A stretch of 63,122 nucleotides of DNA from Sharpea azabuensis DSM 18934 (GCF_000702165.1 NZ_JNKU01000006.1:1-63122); one strand, 5' to 3'. Positions 1 to 10,178 are shown, counted from the first letter of the stretch. Notes: generated by a model from the sequence alone, not told the origin. Numbers and translations are program-made.

Positions 1-151
1 CCCCTTTGTACCTGCAGAGTTCCTTTATGATTTCCTTAAGGTCTTTTCGATATTGACCATATATTTCTTTTCGTCTATACTTTGGTGTGAATACGATATG
101 GTATGTGCAATACCATTTTGTATGCGATAGCGAATTGGCTTTATGAGCCAT
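1..151 (-). mobile_element. tnpA: IS200/IS605-family transposase TnpA, N-terminal part, cut by window edge
   Basis: Read from the ATG at 151 toward base 1, the reverse strand gives MAHKANSLSHTKWYCTYHIV followed by FTPKYRRKEIYGQYRKDLKE. This is the characteristic start of the small Y1 (HUH) transposase of IS200/IS605 elements. The HUH pair and catalytic Tyr lie beyond the window. These enzymes cut and rejoin single-stranded DNA at subterminal hairpins. About 50 codons are present, without a frameshift. The start has a GGTGATG Shine-Dalgarno that lies inside a long inverted repeat (156-220), so translation is probably held low. Whether the element is intact cannot be judged. Confidence 0.9.
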
Positions 152-155
152 GAGA

Positions 156-220
156 CATCACCGTTCCTTTCTTTTTTAGCGGTAACTTGAACACTTACCA
201 TTATAGAAGGAACGGTGATG
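156..220 (-). promoter_or_regulatory. Leader hairpin sequestering the tnpA ribosome binding site
   Basis: CATCACCGTTCCTT at 156-169 is perfectly complementary to AAGGAACGGTGATG at 207-220. In the tnpA mRNA the downstream arm contains the Shine-Dalgarno just before the ATG at 151, so folding would hide it. IS200 is known to restrain its transposase with a 5' UTR stem-loop. The pairing is seen in the sequence; the function is inferred by analogy. Confidence 0.75.
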
Positions 221-243
221 TTTTTGTATAACTGTCTTGCCAT

Positions 244-262
244 CCACCTGCATAGCAGGTGG
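244..262. repeat. IS200/IS605 left-end hairpin
   Basis: CCACCTGC (244-251) and GCAGGTGG (255-262) form a perfect 8-bp stem with a 3-base loop, about 90 bases upstream of the tnpA start. IS200/IS605 elements carry such subterminal hairpins as TnpA recognition sites, so the element end is probably within about 20 bases on the high-coordinate side. A second small hairpin (TACAAGC/GCTTGTA, 309-325) lies outside it. The exact cleavage site cannot be fixed without the other end. Confidence 0.65.
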
Positions 263-333
263 TTTATTGTTTCACGTCCTACGTACGCTCAACTGTCTAA
301 AGACTAGATACAAGCTTCGCTTGTACTACAATC

Positions 334-360
334 AAAAAAAGAACAAGCTACTGCCTGTTC
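334..360 (-). terminator. Intrinsic terminator of the mscS-trx operon
   Basis: On the minus strand GAACAGGC/GCTTGTTC form an 8-bp stem (one G-U) with a 4-base loop, followed by seven T. The stop codon of the thioredoxin gene (348-350) is inside the stem. Confidence 0.8.
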
Positions 361-656
361 TTCAGTTCCTCTATTTTTTTAACTATCTCTTCACGACTTG
401 TCAGGCCAATGAATTGATAAAGCGCATTACCATGATGAAAGAGAATGATGGCTGGTAAGCTCATCACCCCATAGGCCATTGCCAGTCTTCTTTCTTTGTC
501 GACATCTATCTTGATCAGGCTAAGATCATCAAATTGTGAGATCACTTCATCAAGTACATTATCCATCGTCTTGCAAGGCCCACACCATGAAGCATAGAAA
601 TCAACAAGCACATAACCTTGATTTGCTAGACTTTTCTTGAATGCTTCTTTGTTCAT
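348..656 (-). CDS. Thioredoxin family protein
   Basis: This 102-aa protein is a single thioredoxin domain. It has the redox motif WCGPC at residues 24-28 and the cis-proline segment SLPAI (Pro68), and is the usual length of a thioredoxin. It should act as a cytoplasmic dithiol-disulfide oxidoreductase. The ATG overlaps the stop of the upstream mscS-like gene by four bases (ATGA), so the two are translationally coupled. It could be the main thioredoxin or a paralogue: no thioredoxin reductase gene is nearby. The reading frame ends inside its own terminator. Confidence 0.9.
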   Translation of the reverse strand: MNKEAFKKSLANQGYVLVDFYASWCGPCKTMDNVLDEVISQFDDLSLIKIDVDKERRLAMAYGVMSLPAIILFHHGNALYQFIGLTSREEIVKKIEELKNRQ

Positions 657-1468
657 GAAATATCCACCTTCGTATCTTTGATATGGACATCAAGTTGTGG
701 ATAGGGAATTTCAATCCCTTTTTCATCCAAGGCTTTCTTGATTGCCTCAAGCATCGAGAATTTACACTTCTCCCAGTTTTCCGGTGTGGCCCAAGCTCTT
801 AAGAGAAAAGTCACTGAGCTTTCCTTATATTCCTTCACCACAACCATTGGCTTAATATCCAGGGTTAATGGGTGATTCTTTGCCACCATATAAATAATAC
901 TTTTCACTTCATCAATATCACTCTCATAAGCTACATCAAAATCTAAATCAATACGACGAGCATCGGATGAAGAGTAGTTGATGATGATATTGCGGGCAAC
1001 TGTTGAGTTAGGAATAATGATTTTCTCATTCTCCACTGTCAGCATGTATGTATAGAATAATGATATTTCCTGTACTTTTCCAACCGTCCCACTGACTTCA
1101 ATTAGATCACCTTTACTAAAAGGTTTCGCAAATAAAATCATAATTCCATCAATCAGTTCACTTAATGTCTCTTTAACAGCTAAAGCAATAGCAGCAGCTG
1201 CAGCTGTAAACATGGCAACGAGTGATGTCATATCGACGCCAAGGGTTGATAGGGCTGTTAAGATAATAATAATTGTAAAGACAACTTTAATAATGGTATG
1301 AAAGAAATTTAAGACGATTTCATCGTGATTGCTTCTTTCAATATAAGCCATGATGATTTTACGGATGGCTTTAGAGACCCAGTATCCAATTAATAATATC
1401 AAAAGGGCTGAGACTAAACGCTCTAAATTATCGCCATAACGATCCAAGAATTTTTCTAATATTTCCAT
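653..1468 (-). CDS. Small-conductance mechanosensitive ion channel, MscS family
   Basis: 271 aa with three predicted membrane helices (about residues 18-37, 58-80 and 85-115). The third is the Ala/Gly-rich pore helix (FTAAAAAIALAVKETLSEL) followed by the beta-domain entry FSKGDLIEVSGTVGKV, the most conserved MscS segment. MscS channels open under membrane tension and release solutes during hypo-osmotic shock. The length is near that of E. coli MscS (286 aa). The start has GGAGG upstream. It is the first gene of a two-gene operon with the thioredoxin, a pairing that is not functionally obvious. Confidence 0.93.
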   Translation of the reverse strand: MEILEKFLDRYGDNLERLVSALLILLIGYWVSKAIRKIIMAYIERSNHDEIVLNFFHTIIKVVFTIIIILTALSTLGVDMTSLVAMFTAAAAAIALAVKETLSELIDGIMILFAKPFSKGDLIEVSGTVGKVQEISLFYTYMLTVENEKIIIPNSTVARNIIINYSSSDARRIDLDFDVAYESDIDEVKSIIYMVAKNHPLTLDIKPMVVVKEYKESSVTFLLRAWATPENWEKCKFSMLEAIKKALDEKGIEIPYPQLDVHIKDTKVDIS

Positions 1469-1595
1469 AACTCCTCCTTGTGCGACATATTATATAGGAA
1501 AGATGAGGAGACTTAAAGAGTTAGTCACGTAGAAAAAAGGTTGAATTATTCGCTAATTACGATAAAATGAAATCAGCGACAAAGGAGGCAACACT

Positions 1596-2477
1596 ATGAA
1601 AGTAGCAGTCATGACCGACAGCAATTCTGGTATTACACAAAGAGAAGCCAAGGATTTAGGTGTCTATGTCATTCCTATGCCCTTCACAATTAATGGTGAA
1701 GAATTTGAAGAAGACATAAATCTTTCTCAGGAAGATTTCTATAAAAAACTTATTCATGAACAGGCTGATATTTTTACCAGCCAGCCTGCTGTAGGCGACA
1801 TTACAAAATATTGGAATCAGGCCTTAGAAGACCATGATCAAATCGTCCATATTCCTATGTCATCAGGTCTTTCAGGAAGCTGTCAGACAGCCTTGATGCT
1901 TGCCGAAGATGAGAAATATGCCGGGAAGGTCTTTGTAGTAGATTCACAACGTATCTCTGTCACTCAGAAATGGGATGTCTTTGATGCCCTCTATTTAGCT
2001 AAGGAAGGTAAGAGCGGTCAAGAGATTCGTGATTTATTACTTGAAAATAAGCTGAATGCGACAATCTATATTACTGTACCTACCCTTGATTATTTAAAGA
2101 AAGGTGGACGTGTAACACCAGCAGCGGCAGCACTTGGTGGTTTACTCAAGATTAAGCCGATTCTTTCTATTCAAGGAGAAAAGCTTGATAAGTTTGCGAC
2201 AGCTCGAACAATGAAAAAAGCCCGCAAAATGATGATTGATCAGGTGAAGGCTGATATTGTCAATCGTCATTTTGGTGATTATCGTATCGCTGGGGCATAT
2301 ACATATGATAAAGAAGATGCCCTTGACTTTAAAGCACAGGTTGAGGAAGCTTTCCCAGGACATAAGATGATGATGGATCCACTCTCATTATCCGTTGCCT
2401 GTCATATCGGTCCTGGTTCACTTGCCTTGGCTGCTTGTAAAAAGCTAACAGATAGTATTGGAGAAGGTGAATACTAA
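1596..2477 (+). CDS. DegV family fatty-acid-binding protein
   Basis: 293 aa spanning the whole DegV fold. Recognisable motifs are the N-terminal VMTDSNSGI, FTSQPAVGD, IPMSSGLSGSC (lipid-carboxylate binding Ser/Thr) and LKKGGRVTPAAAALGGLL. DegV proteins (FakB in staphylococci) bind a fatty acid and present it to the kinase FakA, so that exogenous fatty acids can be used; no fakA is next to it. The AAAGGAGG ribosome binding site is strong. A possible promoter is TTGAAT near 1542 with TAAAAT about 16 bases later. It is a single-gene unit ended by a hairpin that contains its stop codon. Confidence 0.92.
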   Translation: MKVAVMTDSNSGITQREAKDLGVYVIPMPFTINGEEFEEDINLSQEDFYKKLIHEQADIFTSQPAVGDITKYWNQALEDHDQIVHIPMSSGLSGSCQTALMLAEDEKYAGKVFVVDSQRISVTQKWDVFDALYLAKEGKSGQEIRDLLLENKLNATIYITVPTLDYLKKGGRVTPAAAALGGLLKIKPILSIQGEKLDKFATARTMKKARKMMIDQVKADIVNRHFGDYRIAGAYTYDKEDALDFKAQVEEAFPGHKMMMDPLSLSVACHIGPGSLALAACKKLTDSIGEGEY

Positions 2478-2492
2478 TTCACCTTTTTATTT
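2464..2492 (+). terminator. Intrinsic terminator of the degV gene
   Basis: AAGGTGAAT and ATTCACCTT pair perfectly around ACTA, followed by a T-rich run. The TAA stop of degV lies in the loop and arm. Confidence 0.8.
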
Positions 2493-2569
2493 GTATAAAG
2501 ACGTAAAATATTATAGAATGCATATAGAAAAAACATTTTCCAAAATTAAATATGAAAGGTTGTGAAATA

Positions 2570-4318
2570 ATGGCTGAAGATAATAAGAAAGCCACAAGAA
2601 GTCACTCCCATAAGAGAAGAACTTCAAAGAAAAGACCACCTAGAAAACAAATAGATACACGTATTTTTGCCTTAGGTGGGTTAAATGAAATCGGAAAAAA
2701 CATGTATGTAGTAGAACATGGTGATGAATTAATAATTATAGATGCAGGGGTAAAGTTCGCTTCAGAAGGTTTACCCGGTGTAGATTATGTCATTCCAGAC
2801 TACACATATCTCAAACAGAACAGTAAAAAAATCAAGGGTTTATTTATTACCCATGGGCATGAAGACCATATCGGGGGGATTCCCTTCTTGCTTCAATTAG
2901 TCCCTATCCCATTTATTTATGCTACGCCACTAGCCTGTGCAATGCTTCGCAGAAAGCTTGAAGAGCATCGTCTTTTAAATGCGACTAAGCTTATTCAGAT
3001 TGATATCGCTGATCCAGGCTGGTCATTACGTACAAAATATTTTAATGTTGGTTATTTCAATACAAACCACTCTATTCCTGAATCCATTGGGATTGTCGTG
3101 AATACACCAAATGGACGTATTATTGAATCTGGTGACTTCAAATTTGATTTAACACCAGTTGGAAGAGCTGCTGATTTCCAGAAGATGAGCTTCTTAGGGG
3201 AAACAGGTGTTGATTTATTAATGGCTGATAGCACGAATGCCGAAGTACCTGCCTTCTCTATTTCTGAAAAGAAAGTATCAGCAACCATCCAACAAGAGTT
3301 CCGTAAAGCTGATGGTCGTATTATCGTTGCGACATTCGCTTCAAACGTGCATCGTGTTGCTCAGATTGTAGATGCGGCTGTACGTTTTAACAGAAAGATT
3401 CTTGTTTATGGTCGTTCAATGGAAAACAACATCATGATTTCAAGAAAGCTTGGTTATATTAAATGTCCAGATCGTTTCTTTATTTCCAATGAAGAAGCCA
3501 AGCATTTACCTGATAACGAAATCATGATTATCTGTACTGGTTCACAGGGTGAAGCTTTAGCTGCTTTAAGTAGAATTGCGAATGGCACACATCGTCAAGT
3601 GAAGATCAAACCAGGCGATACAGTCATCTTCTCATCCAATCCTATTCCAGGCAACCAGGCTTCTGTTAGCCGTGTCATCAACAAGCTTTATCGTGCCGGT
3701 GCCCGCGTGCTTGAAAATTCTGCCATCAGTGACTTGCATACATCCGGACATGCATCACAAGAAGAAATGAAACTGATGTTCTTACTCACAAAACCACGTT
3801 ATTTCTTCCCAATTCATGGGGAATATCGTATGCTTGTGATCCATAAAAATCTTTATGAACAAGTTGGTGGGGAAAAAGATCATGCCTTCATTCTTTCTAA
3901 TGGTGATAGCTTGATTTTACGTAATCATGAAGTCTTCCCAGGTCCACGTGTCCATGCCGATGATATCTATGTTGATGGCAATGACTTAACTGGTCTTTCA
4001 ACAGCTGTTCTTCATGATCGTCAGATTCTTTCTGAAGATGGTATGGTAGCAGTCTTAATTGCCATGGATAGTCATGAAGGCAAACTCCTCAATCGCCCTA
4101 TTATTATGAGTCGTGGCTTTGTCTATATGAAAGATTCCACAGAGATGATCCGTGAAGCAGAACGTATTGTACAAGGCAAACTCAATGCAGAGCTCAAAGG
4201 CAAGACAACCTTTGCTTCTATCAAGAATATCGTTCGTGATAGTCTTACATCCTACTTCCATCAAAAGACAAGAAGACATCCAATGATTATTCCTGTCATC
4301 ATGAATAAGAAAGTCTAA
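2570..4318 (+). CDS. rnj: Ribonuclease J (RNase J1/J2 family)
   Basis: About 582 aa of the metallo-beta-lactamase/beta-CASP fold. The zinc motif HGHEDH is at residues 95-100, and further motifs include SGDFKFD, GSQGEALAAL, SSNPIPGN and the C-terminal histidine motif TSGHASQEE with PIHGEYRML. RNase J is the 5'-3' exo- and endoribonuclease of mRNA decay and RNA maturation in Bacillota. I chose ATG 2570 because AAAGG lies about ten bases upstream; the in-frame ATG at 2552 has none. The N-terminus is a Lys/Arg/His-rich tail (KKRPPRK). It overlaps the next gene by one base (TAATG). Confidence 0.95.
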   Translation: MAEDNKKATRSHSHKRRTSKKRPPRKQIDTRIFALGGLNEIGKNMYVVEHGDELIIIDAGVKFASEGLPGVDYVIPDYTYLKQNSKKIKGLFITHGHEDHIGGIPFLLQLVPIPFIYATPLACAMLRRKLEEHRLLNATKLIQIDIADPGWSLRTKYFNVGYFNTNHSIPESIGIVVNTPNGRIIESGDFKFDLTPVGRAADFQKMSFLGETGVDLLMADSTNAEVPAFSISEKKVSATIQQEFRKADGRIIVATFASNVHRVAQIVDAAVRFNRKILVYGRSMENNIMISRKLGYIKCPDRFFISNEEAKHLPDNEIMIICTGSQGEALAALSRIANGTHRQVKIKPGDTVIFSSNPIPGNQASVSRVINKLYRAGARVLENSAISDLHTSGHASQEEMKLMFLLTKPRYFFPIHGEYRMLVIHKNLYEQVGGEKDHAFILSNGDSLILRNHEVFPGPRVHADDIYVDGNDLTGLSTAVLHDRQILSEDGMVAVLIAMDSHEGKLLNRPIIMSRGFVYMKDSTEMIREAERIVQGKLNAELKGKTTFASIKNIVRDSLTSYFHQKTRRHPMIIPVIMNKKV

Positions 4319-5121
4319 TGAAAACTCGTCGTCATATTGGTATTGCTCTGCTTACTTTACTTGTTCTAGCCATCACAATCACTATCGTACATACTATCGT
4401 CATCTCACCAAAAACCTATCGTATTCAAGATGTTCAAGTGACAAATAAGACTATTCCACAGCAATTCCAGAACTTCAAAATCGCCTATCTTTCCGATATA
4501 CATTTAAGAAGCAAAAAAGATATCACCCGTCTAGAAAGTATCGTCAAAGATCTTAATGAACAAAGTTATCAAATGGTGCTATTTGGTGGTGATCTCTATG
4601 AAGGAAAAGTCTTCGAAGATAAAAAAGTGACTCAGATTCTCAACAGTATTCATTCAAGTCATGGCAAATTTGCAGTGCTTGGTGAAGAAGATAATAGTAA
4701 TAGCAGTCAGGTTGTTCAGATTCTTAATGAAGCTGGCTTTGAAACACTTAATAATGAAGCCCGCACAATTTACTATAATGAAGCAAGAATCAGGCTTATT
4801 GGCTATAACATTGAGGCAGCAGCAGCGCTTGAAAAAAGCGATCTCTATACACTCAGCTTCTCCCACTATCCTGATCAGTTTGCCTTCATCAGCGATACAT
4901 CACAATATCATTTAGCTGGTCATTCAGGAGGGGGATTCATCTATCTTCCACTTCTTGGCGCAACCACAAAGCTTACTCATGCCAAGACTTATAACCACGG
5001 GCGTTATACAAAAAAGAATGCAATACTCTATGTCAGCAATGGTCTTTCGACAATGGCAGATCACCCTTATAAGTTTCTAGCAAAGAATGAAATCGTGATG
5101 CTTACCCTCACCAAATCATAG
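4318..5121 (+). CDS. Membrane-anchored calcineurin-like phosphoesterase with degenerate metal site
   Basis: 267 aa: one N-terminal membrane helix (about 8-30) and a YkuE-like phosphoesterase domain. Seen motifs are SDIHL (Asp60, His62), GGDLYEG (Asp92), FSHYPD and GHSGGG. The expected GNH(D/E) block is GEED at 122-125, so the bridging Asn and the catalytic His are replaced. The last GHTHGG motif has Ser for His. Fewer metal ligands remain, so activity is doubtful. It starts within the RNase J stop and is probably expressed from the same transcript. A complete relative of the same type is at 59698-60807. Confidence 0.82.
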   Translation: MKTRRHIGIALLTLLVLAITITIVHTIVISPKTYRIQDVQVTNKTIPQQFQNFKIAYLSDIHLRSKKDITRLESIVKDLNEQSYQMVLFGGDLYEGKVFEDKKVTQILNSIHSSHGKFAVLGEEDNSNSSQVVQILNEAGFETLNNEARTIYYNEARIRLIGYNIEAAAALEKSDLYTLSFSHYPDQFAFISDTSQYHLAGHSGGGFIYLPLLGATTKLTHAKTYNHGRYTKKNAILYVSNGLSTMADHPYKFLAKNEIVMLTLTKS

Positions 5122-5166
5122 GAGCAAAATGGCTCCTATTCGCATCAACGAAAGGAGATGTTTGGT

Positions 5167-6183
5167 TTGAAAGGTAAAAAATCTTACATTATCGATATAG
5201 CTGTCATGTTGGTGATTGGTTATATCTCATTACGCCTATCCGTTGGTGGCGAAGTGAAGAGCGTTCTCCATACCTTAACAAGTGCAAGTCCTATCTGGCT
5301 CGTTGTATTAATAGGCATTATGGTCGGATACTATCTTGTGGATGGACTAGCATTATGGCTATTAGCTCACAACTACAAGAAAGACTTCACTTTTAAACAA
5401 GCTTTTATTAATGCCTTAACTGGTACCCTCTTTAATGGACTTACCCCAAGTTCCTCAGGAGGTCAGTTCGCCCAGGTCTTTGTCTTCAATAACCAAGGCA
5501 TTCCCCCGACGATTGCTTCTGGCATTCTCATGATGTGTTTTATTAGCTATCAGATAGCTCTCATGGCCATCTCAGCCATCCTCATGCTTGGCAACCTCCC
5601 CTATTATATTAGCGAAGGTGCAGCCGTAACTGGCATGGCGACAACTGGCTTTCTCATTAATGTCAGTGTAACAGCTGCCTTTATTCTCGGTGGGCTCTCA
5701 AAAAGTTTTCAGAACTTCATCATTCATACCATCATCAACTTTCTCGCAAAAATTCATATTGTAAAGAACTATGAAGCAACAAGTGCTAAAATCGAAAACT
5801 ACTTTTCAGAATTCAGACATGAAATGGTTGTATTATTAAAAAATCAAAAAGTCTTCTGGCAAGTCAATGCCTGTAACTTTTTAAAGCTCTTCTTAATCTA
5901 CGCAACACCCTTCTATGCATGTCTCGCCCTGCATATTCATGTCGCACCTAGCCAGTTCTTCACCTTCCTTGGCCTTGCCTCAATTATCAATCTGATCAAC
6001 ACCTTCTTGCCTATCCCTGGCGCAAGTGGTGGCAGTGAAGGATGTTATATGATCTTATTTGGCTTCTTAGGCCAGGTCAATGCCTCAAGCTCCATGTTTA
6101 TCTGGCGTTTCTTCTCATTCTATTTTGGCATGATTATTGGTATGGCAAACTTTATGATTGCGAAGGACACAAAACGGAAATAA
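5167..6183 (+). CDS. Lysylphosphatidylglycerol synthase transmembrane region / flippase-like protein
   Basis: About 338 aa with seven or eight membrane helices and the family motifs FNGLTPSSSGGQFAQVF near the middle and NTFLPIPGASGGSEG near the C-terminus. These define the AglD/MprF-N (UPF0104) family, which moves lipid-linked substrates between leaflets or supports lipid modification. There is no soluble lysyl-transferase domain. I chose TTG 5167: the AAAGGAG at 5151-5157 directly abuts the in-frame ATG at 5158, which leaves no room for initiation there. It follows the phosphoesterase after about 45 bases. Confidence 0.85.
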   Translation: MKGKKSYIIDIAVMLVIGYISLRLSVGGEVKSVLHTLTSASPIWLVVLIGIMVGYYLVDGLALWLLAHNYKKDFTFKQAFINALTGTLFNGLTPSSSGGQFAQVFVFNNQGIPPTIASGILMMCFISYQIALMAISAILMLGNLPYYISEGAAVTGMATTGFLINVSVTAAFILGGLSKSFQNFIIHTIINFLAKIHIVKNYEATSAKIENYFSEFRHEMVVLLKNQKVFWQVNACNFLKLFLIYATPFYACLALHIHVAPSQFFTFLGLASIINLINTFLPIPGASGGSEGCYMILFGFLGQVNASSSMFIWRFFSFYFGMIIGMANFMIAKDTKRK

Positions 6184-6185
6184 TC

Positions 6186-6217
6186 AAAAAAAGCAAGACG
6201 TCGCTCTTGCTTTTTTA
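6186..6217. terminator. Intrinsic terminator, probably bidirectional
   Basis: GCAAGA/TCTTGC pair around a 6-base loop, with A-run and T-run flanks that can extend the stem. It ends the plus-strand rnj operon and could also stop minus-strand transcription. Confidence 0.8.
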
Positions 6218-6342
6218 TACACACTAGGTATGTGTTAAGTCTTATTTGACACCTTTTATTGTATAATTAATGTATGAATATTATTTGAAAATATGTAGAA
6301 GAAGAACACAAGAAAAGTGATGAATAATGGATATCTTTTTCA

Positions 6343-7263
6343 TTAATGGAAATGAAGTATATCTTTTAAGAATATAGCTATTGCTTTATCGCGAAAAGCT
6401 TCAATTTCTTCATTCGTCTGACCAAGCTCACGAGGACGATGGACTTTCTCTAAAGCAATCCCTTCTACAAGGTCATCAAGAAGAGATGGATCAATGCCCA
6501 TTGCACTCTTGAGCGAATCACCATATTTTTGTGCCATAGCACCATAACCACCTTTTGCCCCTAAATCAAGAGCGAGAAGCTGTCCAAGAATAGCTGCACG
6601 CATGCCTGGACCATATGCAAAGGCTGTGTCAATATCTTCAACCGAAGCAACACCATCTTCAACAGCTGAAAGCAAGCTTTTAAACATCGCCCAGTTAGCA
6701 CGCTGAACAATATAGCCATTGACTTCTTTCTGACAGACAATGGGCTTTTTACCCATCGCTGTATAGATTGCTTTCGCTTTATCAATTGTTTCCTCACTTA
6801 CAGCCTCCCCGCCTACTATTTCGATCAAAGGAATCATGTATGATGGGTGGAATGGATGACCAACTAAGATATGTTCTGGATGGGGCATATCTTTTTGTAG
6901 CTTTGAAGGAAACAAGGCTGATGTTGATGAGAAAATGAGAATATCCGGTTCTATGCTTTGGGCACGTTTGTAGAATTCTTGTTTGATATCAAGTCTTTCT
7001 GGCAAGCATTCCAAAACAGCATCCTTACCTTCTAGCACTGCTTCCAGGTTGTGCGTAATGTGTGCTTTCTCTAATAAAACATGACTTTCTTCTTCCTCAA
7101 TCACACCTGCTACAACAAGCTTATTGATAACATCTTTCAGGTTGTCTTTAACTTCATCAGCATCCCTTATATCATAAAGTGTGACGTCCTGATGATGACT
7201 CAGGGCATTAGCTGCTAACCCACAGCCTATAAGACCACTGCCCGCAAATAATAAATGATACAT
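6343..7263 (-). CDS. 3-hydroxyacyl-CoA dehydrogenase family oxidoreductase
   Basis: 306 aa with an N-terminal Rossmann NAD-binding motif (FAGSGLIGCGLA), AVLECLPERLDIKQEF, the STSAL segment and GHPFHPSYMIPLIEIVGG, followed by the helical C-terminal domain (NGYIVQRANWAMFKS). It belongs with short 3-hydroxyacyl-CoA, 3-hydroxybutyryl-CoA, carnitine 3- and L-gulonate 3-dehydrogenases. The substrate cannot be told, and no beta-oxidation genes are nearby. I chose the ATG at 7263 because the in-frame ATG at 7278 is part of the GGAGGTG ribosome binding site. It is a single gene, divergent from groESL. Confidence 0.85.
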   Translation of the reverse strand: MYHLLFAGSGLIGCGLAANALSHHQDVTLYDIRDADEVKDNLKDVINKLVVAGVIEEEESHVLLEKAHITHNLEAVLEGKDAVLECLPERLDIKQEFYKRAQSIEPDILIFSSTSALFPSKLQKDMPHPEHILVGHPFHPSYMIPLIEIVGGEAVSEETIDKAKAIYTAMGKKPIVCQKEVNGYIVQRANWAMFKSLLSAVEDGVASVEDIDTAFAYGPGMRAAILGQLLALDLGAKGGYGAMAQKYGDSLKSAMGIDPSLLDDLVEGIALEKVHRPRELGQTNEEIEAFRDKAIAIFLKDILHFH

Positions 7264-7337
7264 AATATACACCTCCATATCCTTATTATAGAACGAATGA
7301 ATGGGTTGTTAAGGAAGATGGAAAAGAAGGAAAACTT

Positions 7338-7364
7338 TTAGCACTCTTATTGACATTGTGCCAA
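7338..7364 (+). promoter_or_regulatory. CIRCE-like operator 1 (HrcA site) over the groE -35 box
   Basis: TTAGCACTC (7338-7346), nine bases, then TTGTGCCAA (7356-7364). The first half is a perfect CIRCE half-site. The second matches GAGTGCTAA at 6 of 9 positions. The spacer contains the TTGACA -35 box (7350-7355). Confidence 0.75.
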
Positions 7365-7377
7365 AGATAGTTATAAT
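7350..7377 (+). promoter_or_regulatory. groESL promoter
   Basis: TTGACA at 7350-7355 and TATAAT at 7372-7377 with a 16-base spacer form a near-consensus SigA promoter, lying between two CIRCE-like operators. Confidence 0.8.
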
Positions 7378-7382
7378 GATAC

Positions 7383-7409
7383 TTGGCATTTGAAATAAGA
7401 GAGTGCTAA
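7383..7409 (+). promoter_or_regulatory. CIRCE-like operator 2 (HrcA site) in the groE leader
   Basis: TTGGCATTT (7383-7391), nine bases, then GAGTGCTAA (7401-7409). Here the downstream half is the perfect one and the upstream half matches TTAGCACTC at 6 of 9 positions. It mirrors operator 1 across the promoter. Confidence 0.75.
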
Positions 7410-7423
7410 GAAGGAGTGAGAAT

Positions 7424-9315
<1,892 letters not shown>

Positions 9316-9336
9316 AAAATAACACATAACTAAAGA

Positions 9337-9367
9337 GAGAATCTCAATAGAGATTCTCCTTTTTATT
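9337..9367. terminator. Bidirectional terminator between groEL and the phosphatase gene
   Basis: GAGAATCTC (9337-9345) and GAGATTCTC (9350-9358) pair perfectly around AATA and are followed by CTTTTT. It overlaps the 3' end of the minus-strand gene at 9363. Confidence 0.85.
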
Positions 9368-10178
9368 TTCTATAAATATGTAAACGCTCTTCTTCCTCTT
9401 GAACACGTTTTTCAATAGCTTCCTGCTGGCCTTCACGATAAGGAATGACAATTTCCTCCCCTGTTGTCAGGCAAAGACAATTGAGCTGTCCTTTATCGGC
9501 TACAGCGAGTCCTCCATCAATGCCAATCTTATTGCCATAATCCGGATCATGCCAGATATTAAAGGAACCATCCATATTGATAAAACATAATGGTGTATGA
9601 CCAAAAATATAAGTATAATCAGGATTACATGGGGACATATAGAAATATTCCCTAATCCAGGCTAATAATTCTGGATCCGTATCTTTGACCAAGGGTTTGT
9701 CTGGATCGACTCCGGCATGTACAAGGACATAGTGTTTGCCCTGATAGTCCATCTCAATATAATCCGGTAAGCTATCAATAAATCCTATCAATTCTTTAAT
9801 GAATTGTTTACGATGATCATAATATTCTGAATAGGTAATACAGTCTTTTTGCAGATATTCACGAATACTATCAACAGTACGATATCCCCCATTTTGTTTC
9901 CATAGACGGTAAGCATTATTACGCTCATCATCTAAGTCATTATATTTAAGTGACTGCATGAGGGATGTACGCATCATGATTTCATGATTTCCCTTAATCA
10001 TATGTATATTATCCATACTCTTAATAAAATAATAAATATCGATACTATTAGGACCACGATCCATGATATCCCCTAATACATATAATTCATCACTATCATC
10101 AAAATTTATTTTTTCTAAAAGAAGCTGCAGTAACACAAACTGACCATGTAAATCTGAAATGACATATTTCTTGTTCAT
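9363..10178 (-). CDS. PPP-family serine/threonine phosphatase-like metallophosphoesterase
   Basis: 271 aa. The complete metal-site series is present: SDLHGQ, LGDIMDRGPNS, IKGNHEIMM, VLVHAGVDP and FGHTPL. This is the PPP subfamily (PrpE/PrpA, ApaH-like), which cleaves phosphoproteins or dinucleoside tetraphosphates. The substrate cannot be told from sequence. ATG 10178 follows GGAGGCG; the longer in-frame start at 10205 would include that ribosome binding site in the coding sequence. It is a single gene, convergent with groEL. Confidence 0.88.
   Translation of the reverse strand: MNKKYVISDLHGQFVLLQLLLEKINFDDSDELYVLGDIMDRGPNSIDIYYFIKSMDNIHMIKGNHEIMMRTSLMQSLKYNDLDDERNNAYRLWKQNGGYRTVDSIREYLQKDCITYSEYYDHRKQFIKELIGFIDSLPDYIEMDYQGKHYVLVHAGVDPDKPLVKDTDPELLAWIREYFYMSPCNPDYTYIFGHTPLCFINMDGSFNIWHDPDYGNKIGIDGGLAVADKGQLNCLCLTTGEEIVIPYREGQQEAIEKRVQEEEERLHIYRK

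Noticed and set aside
25-243. Minus-strand 72-codon frame at the left edge
   Set aside because: It is out of frame with the TnpA reading, which matches IS200 residue by residue. It only exists because tnpA lies on the same strand.
5119-5138. Hairpin AGGAGC/GCTCCT after the degenerate phosphoesterase gene as a terminator
   Set aside because: No T-run follows, and the next gene starts 30 bases later, so read-through is likely.
6246-6268. TTGACA followed by TATAAT on the plus strand after the flippase-like gene
   Set aside because: The spacer is only about ten bases and the following frames are short and lack a convincing start, so it is not a working promoter for a gene I can see.
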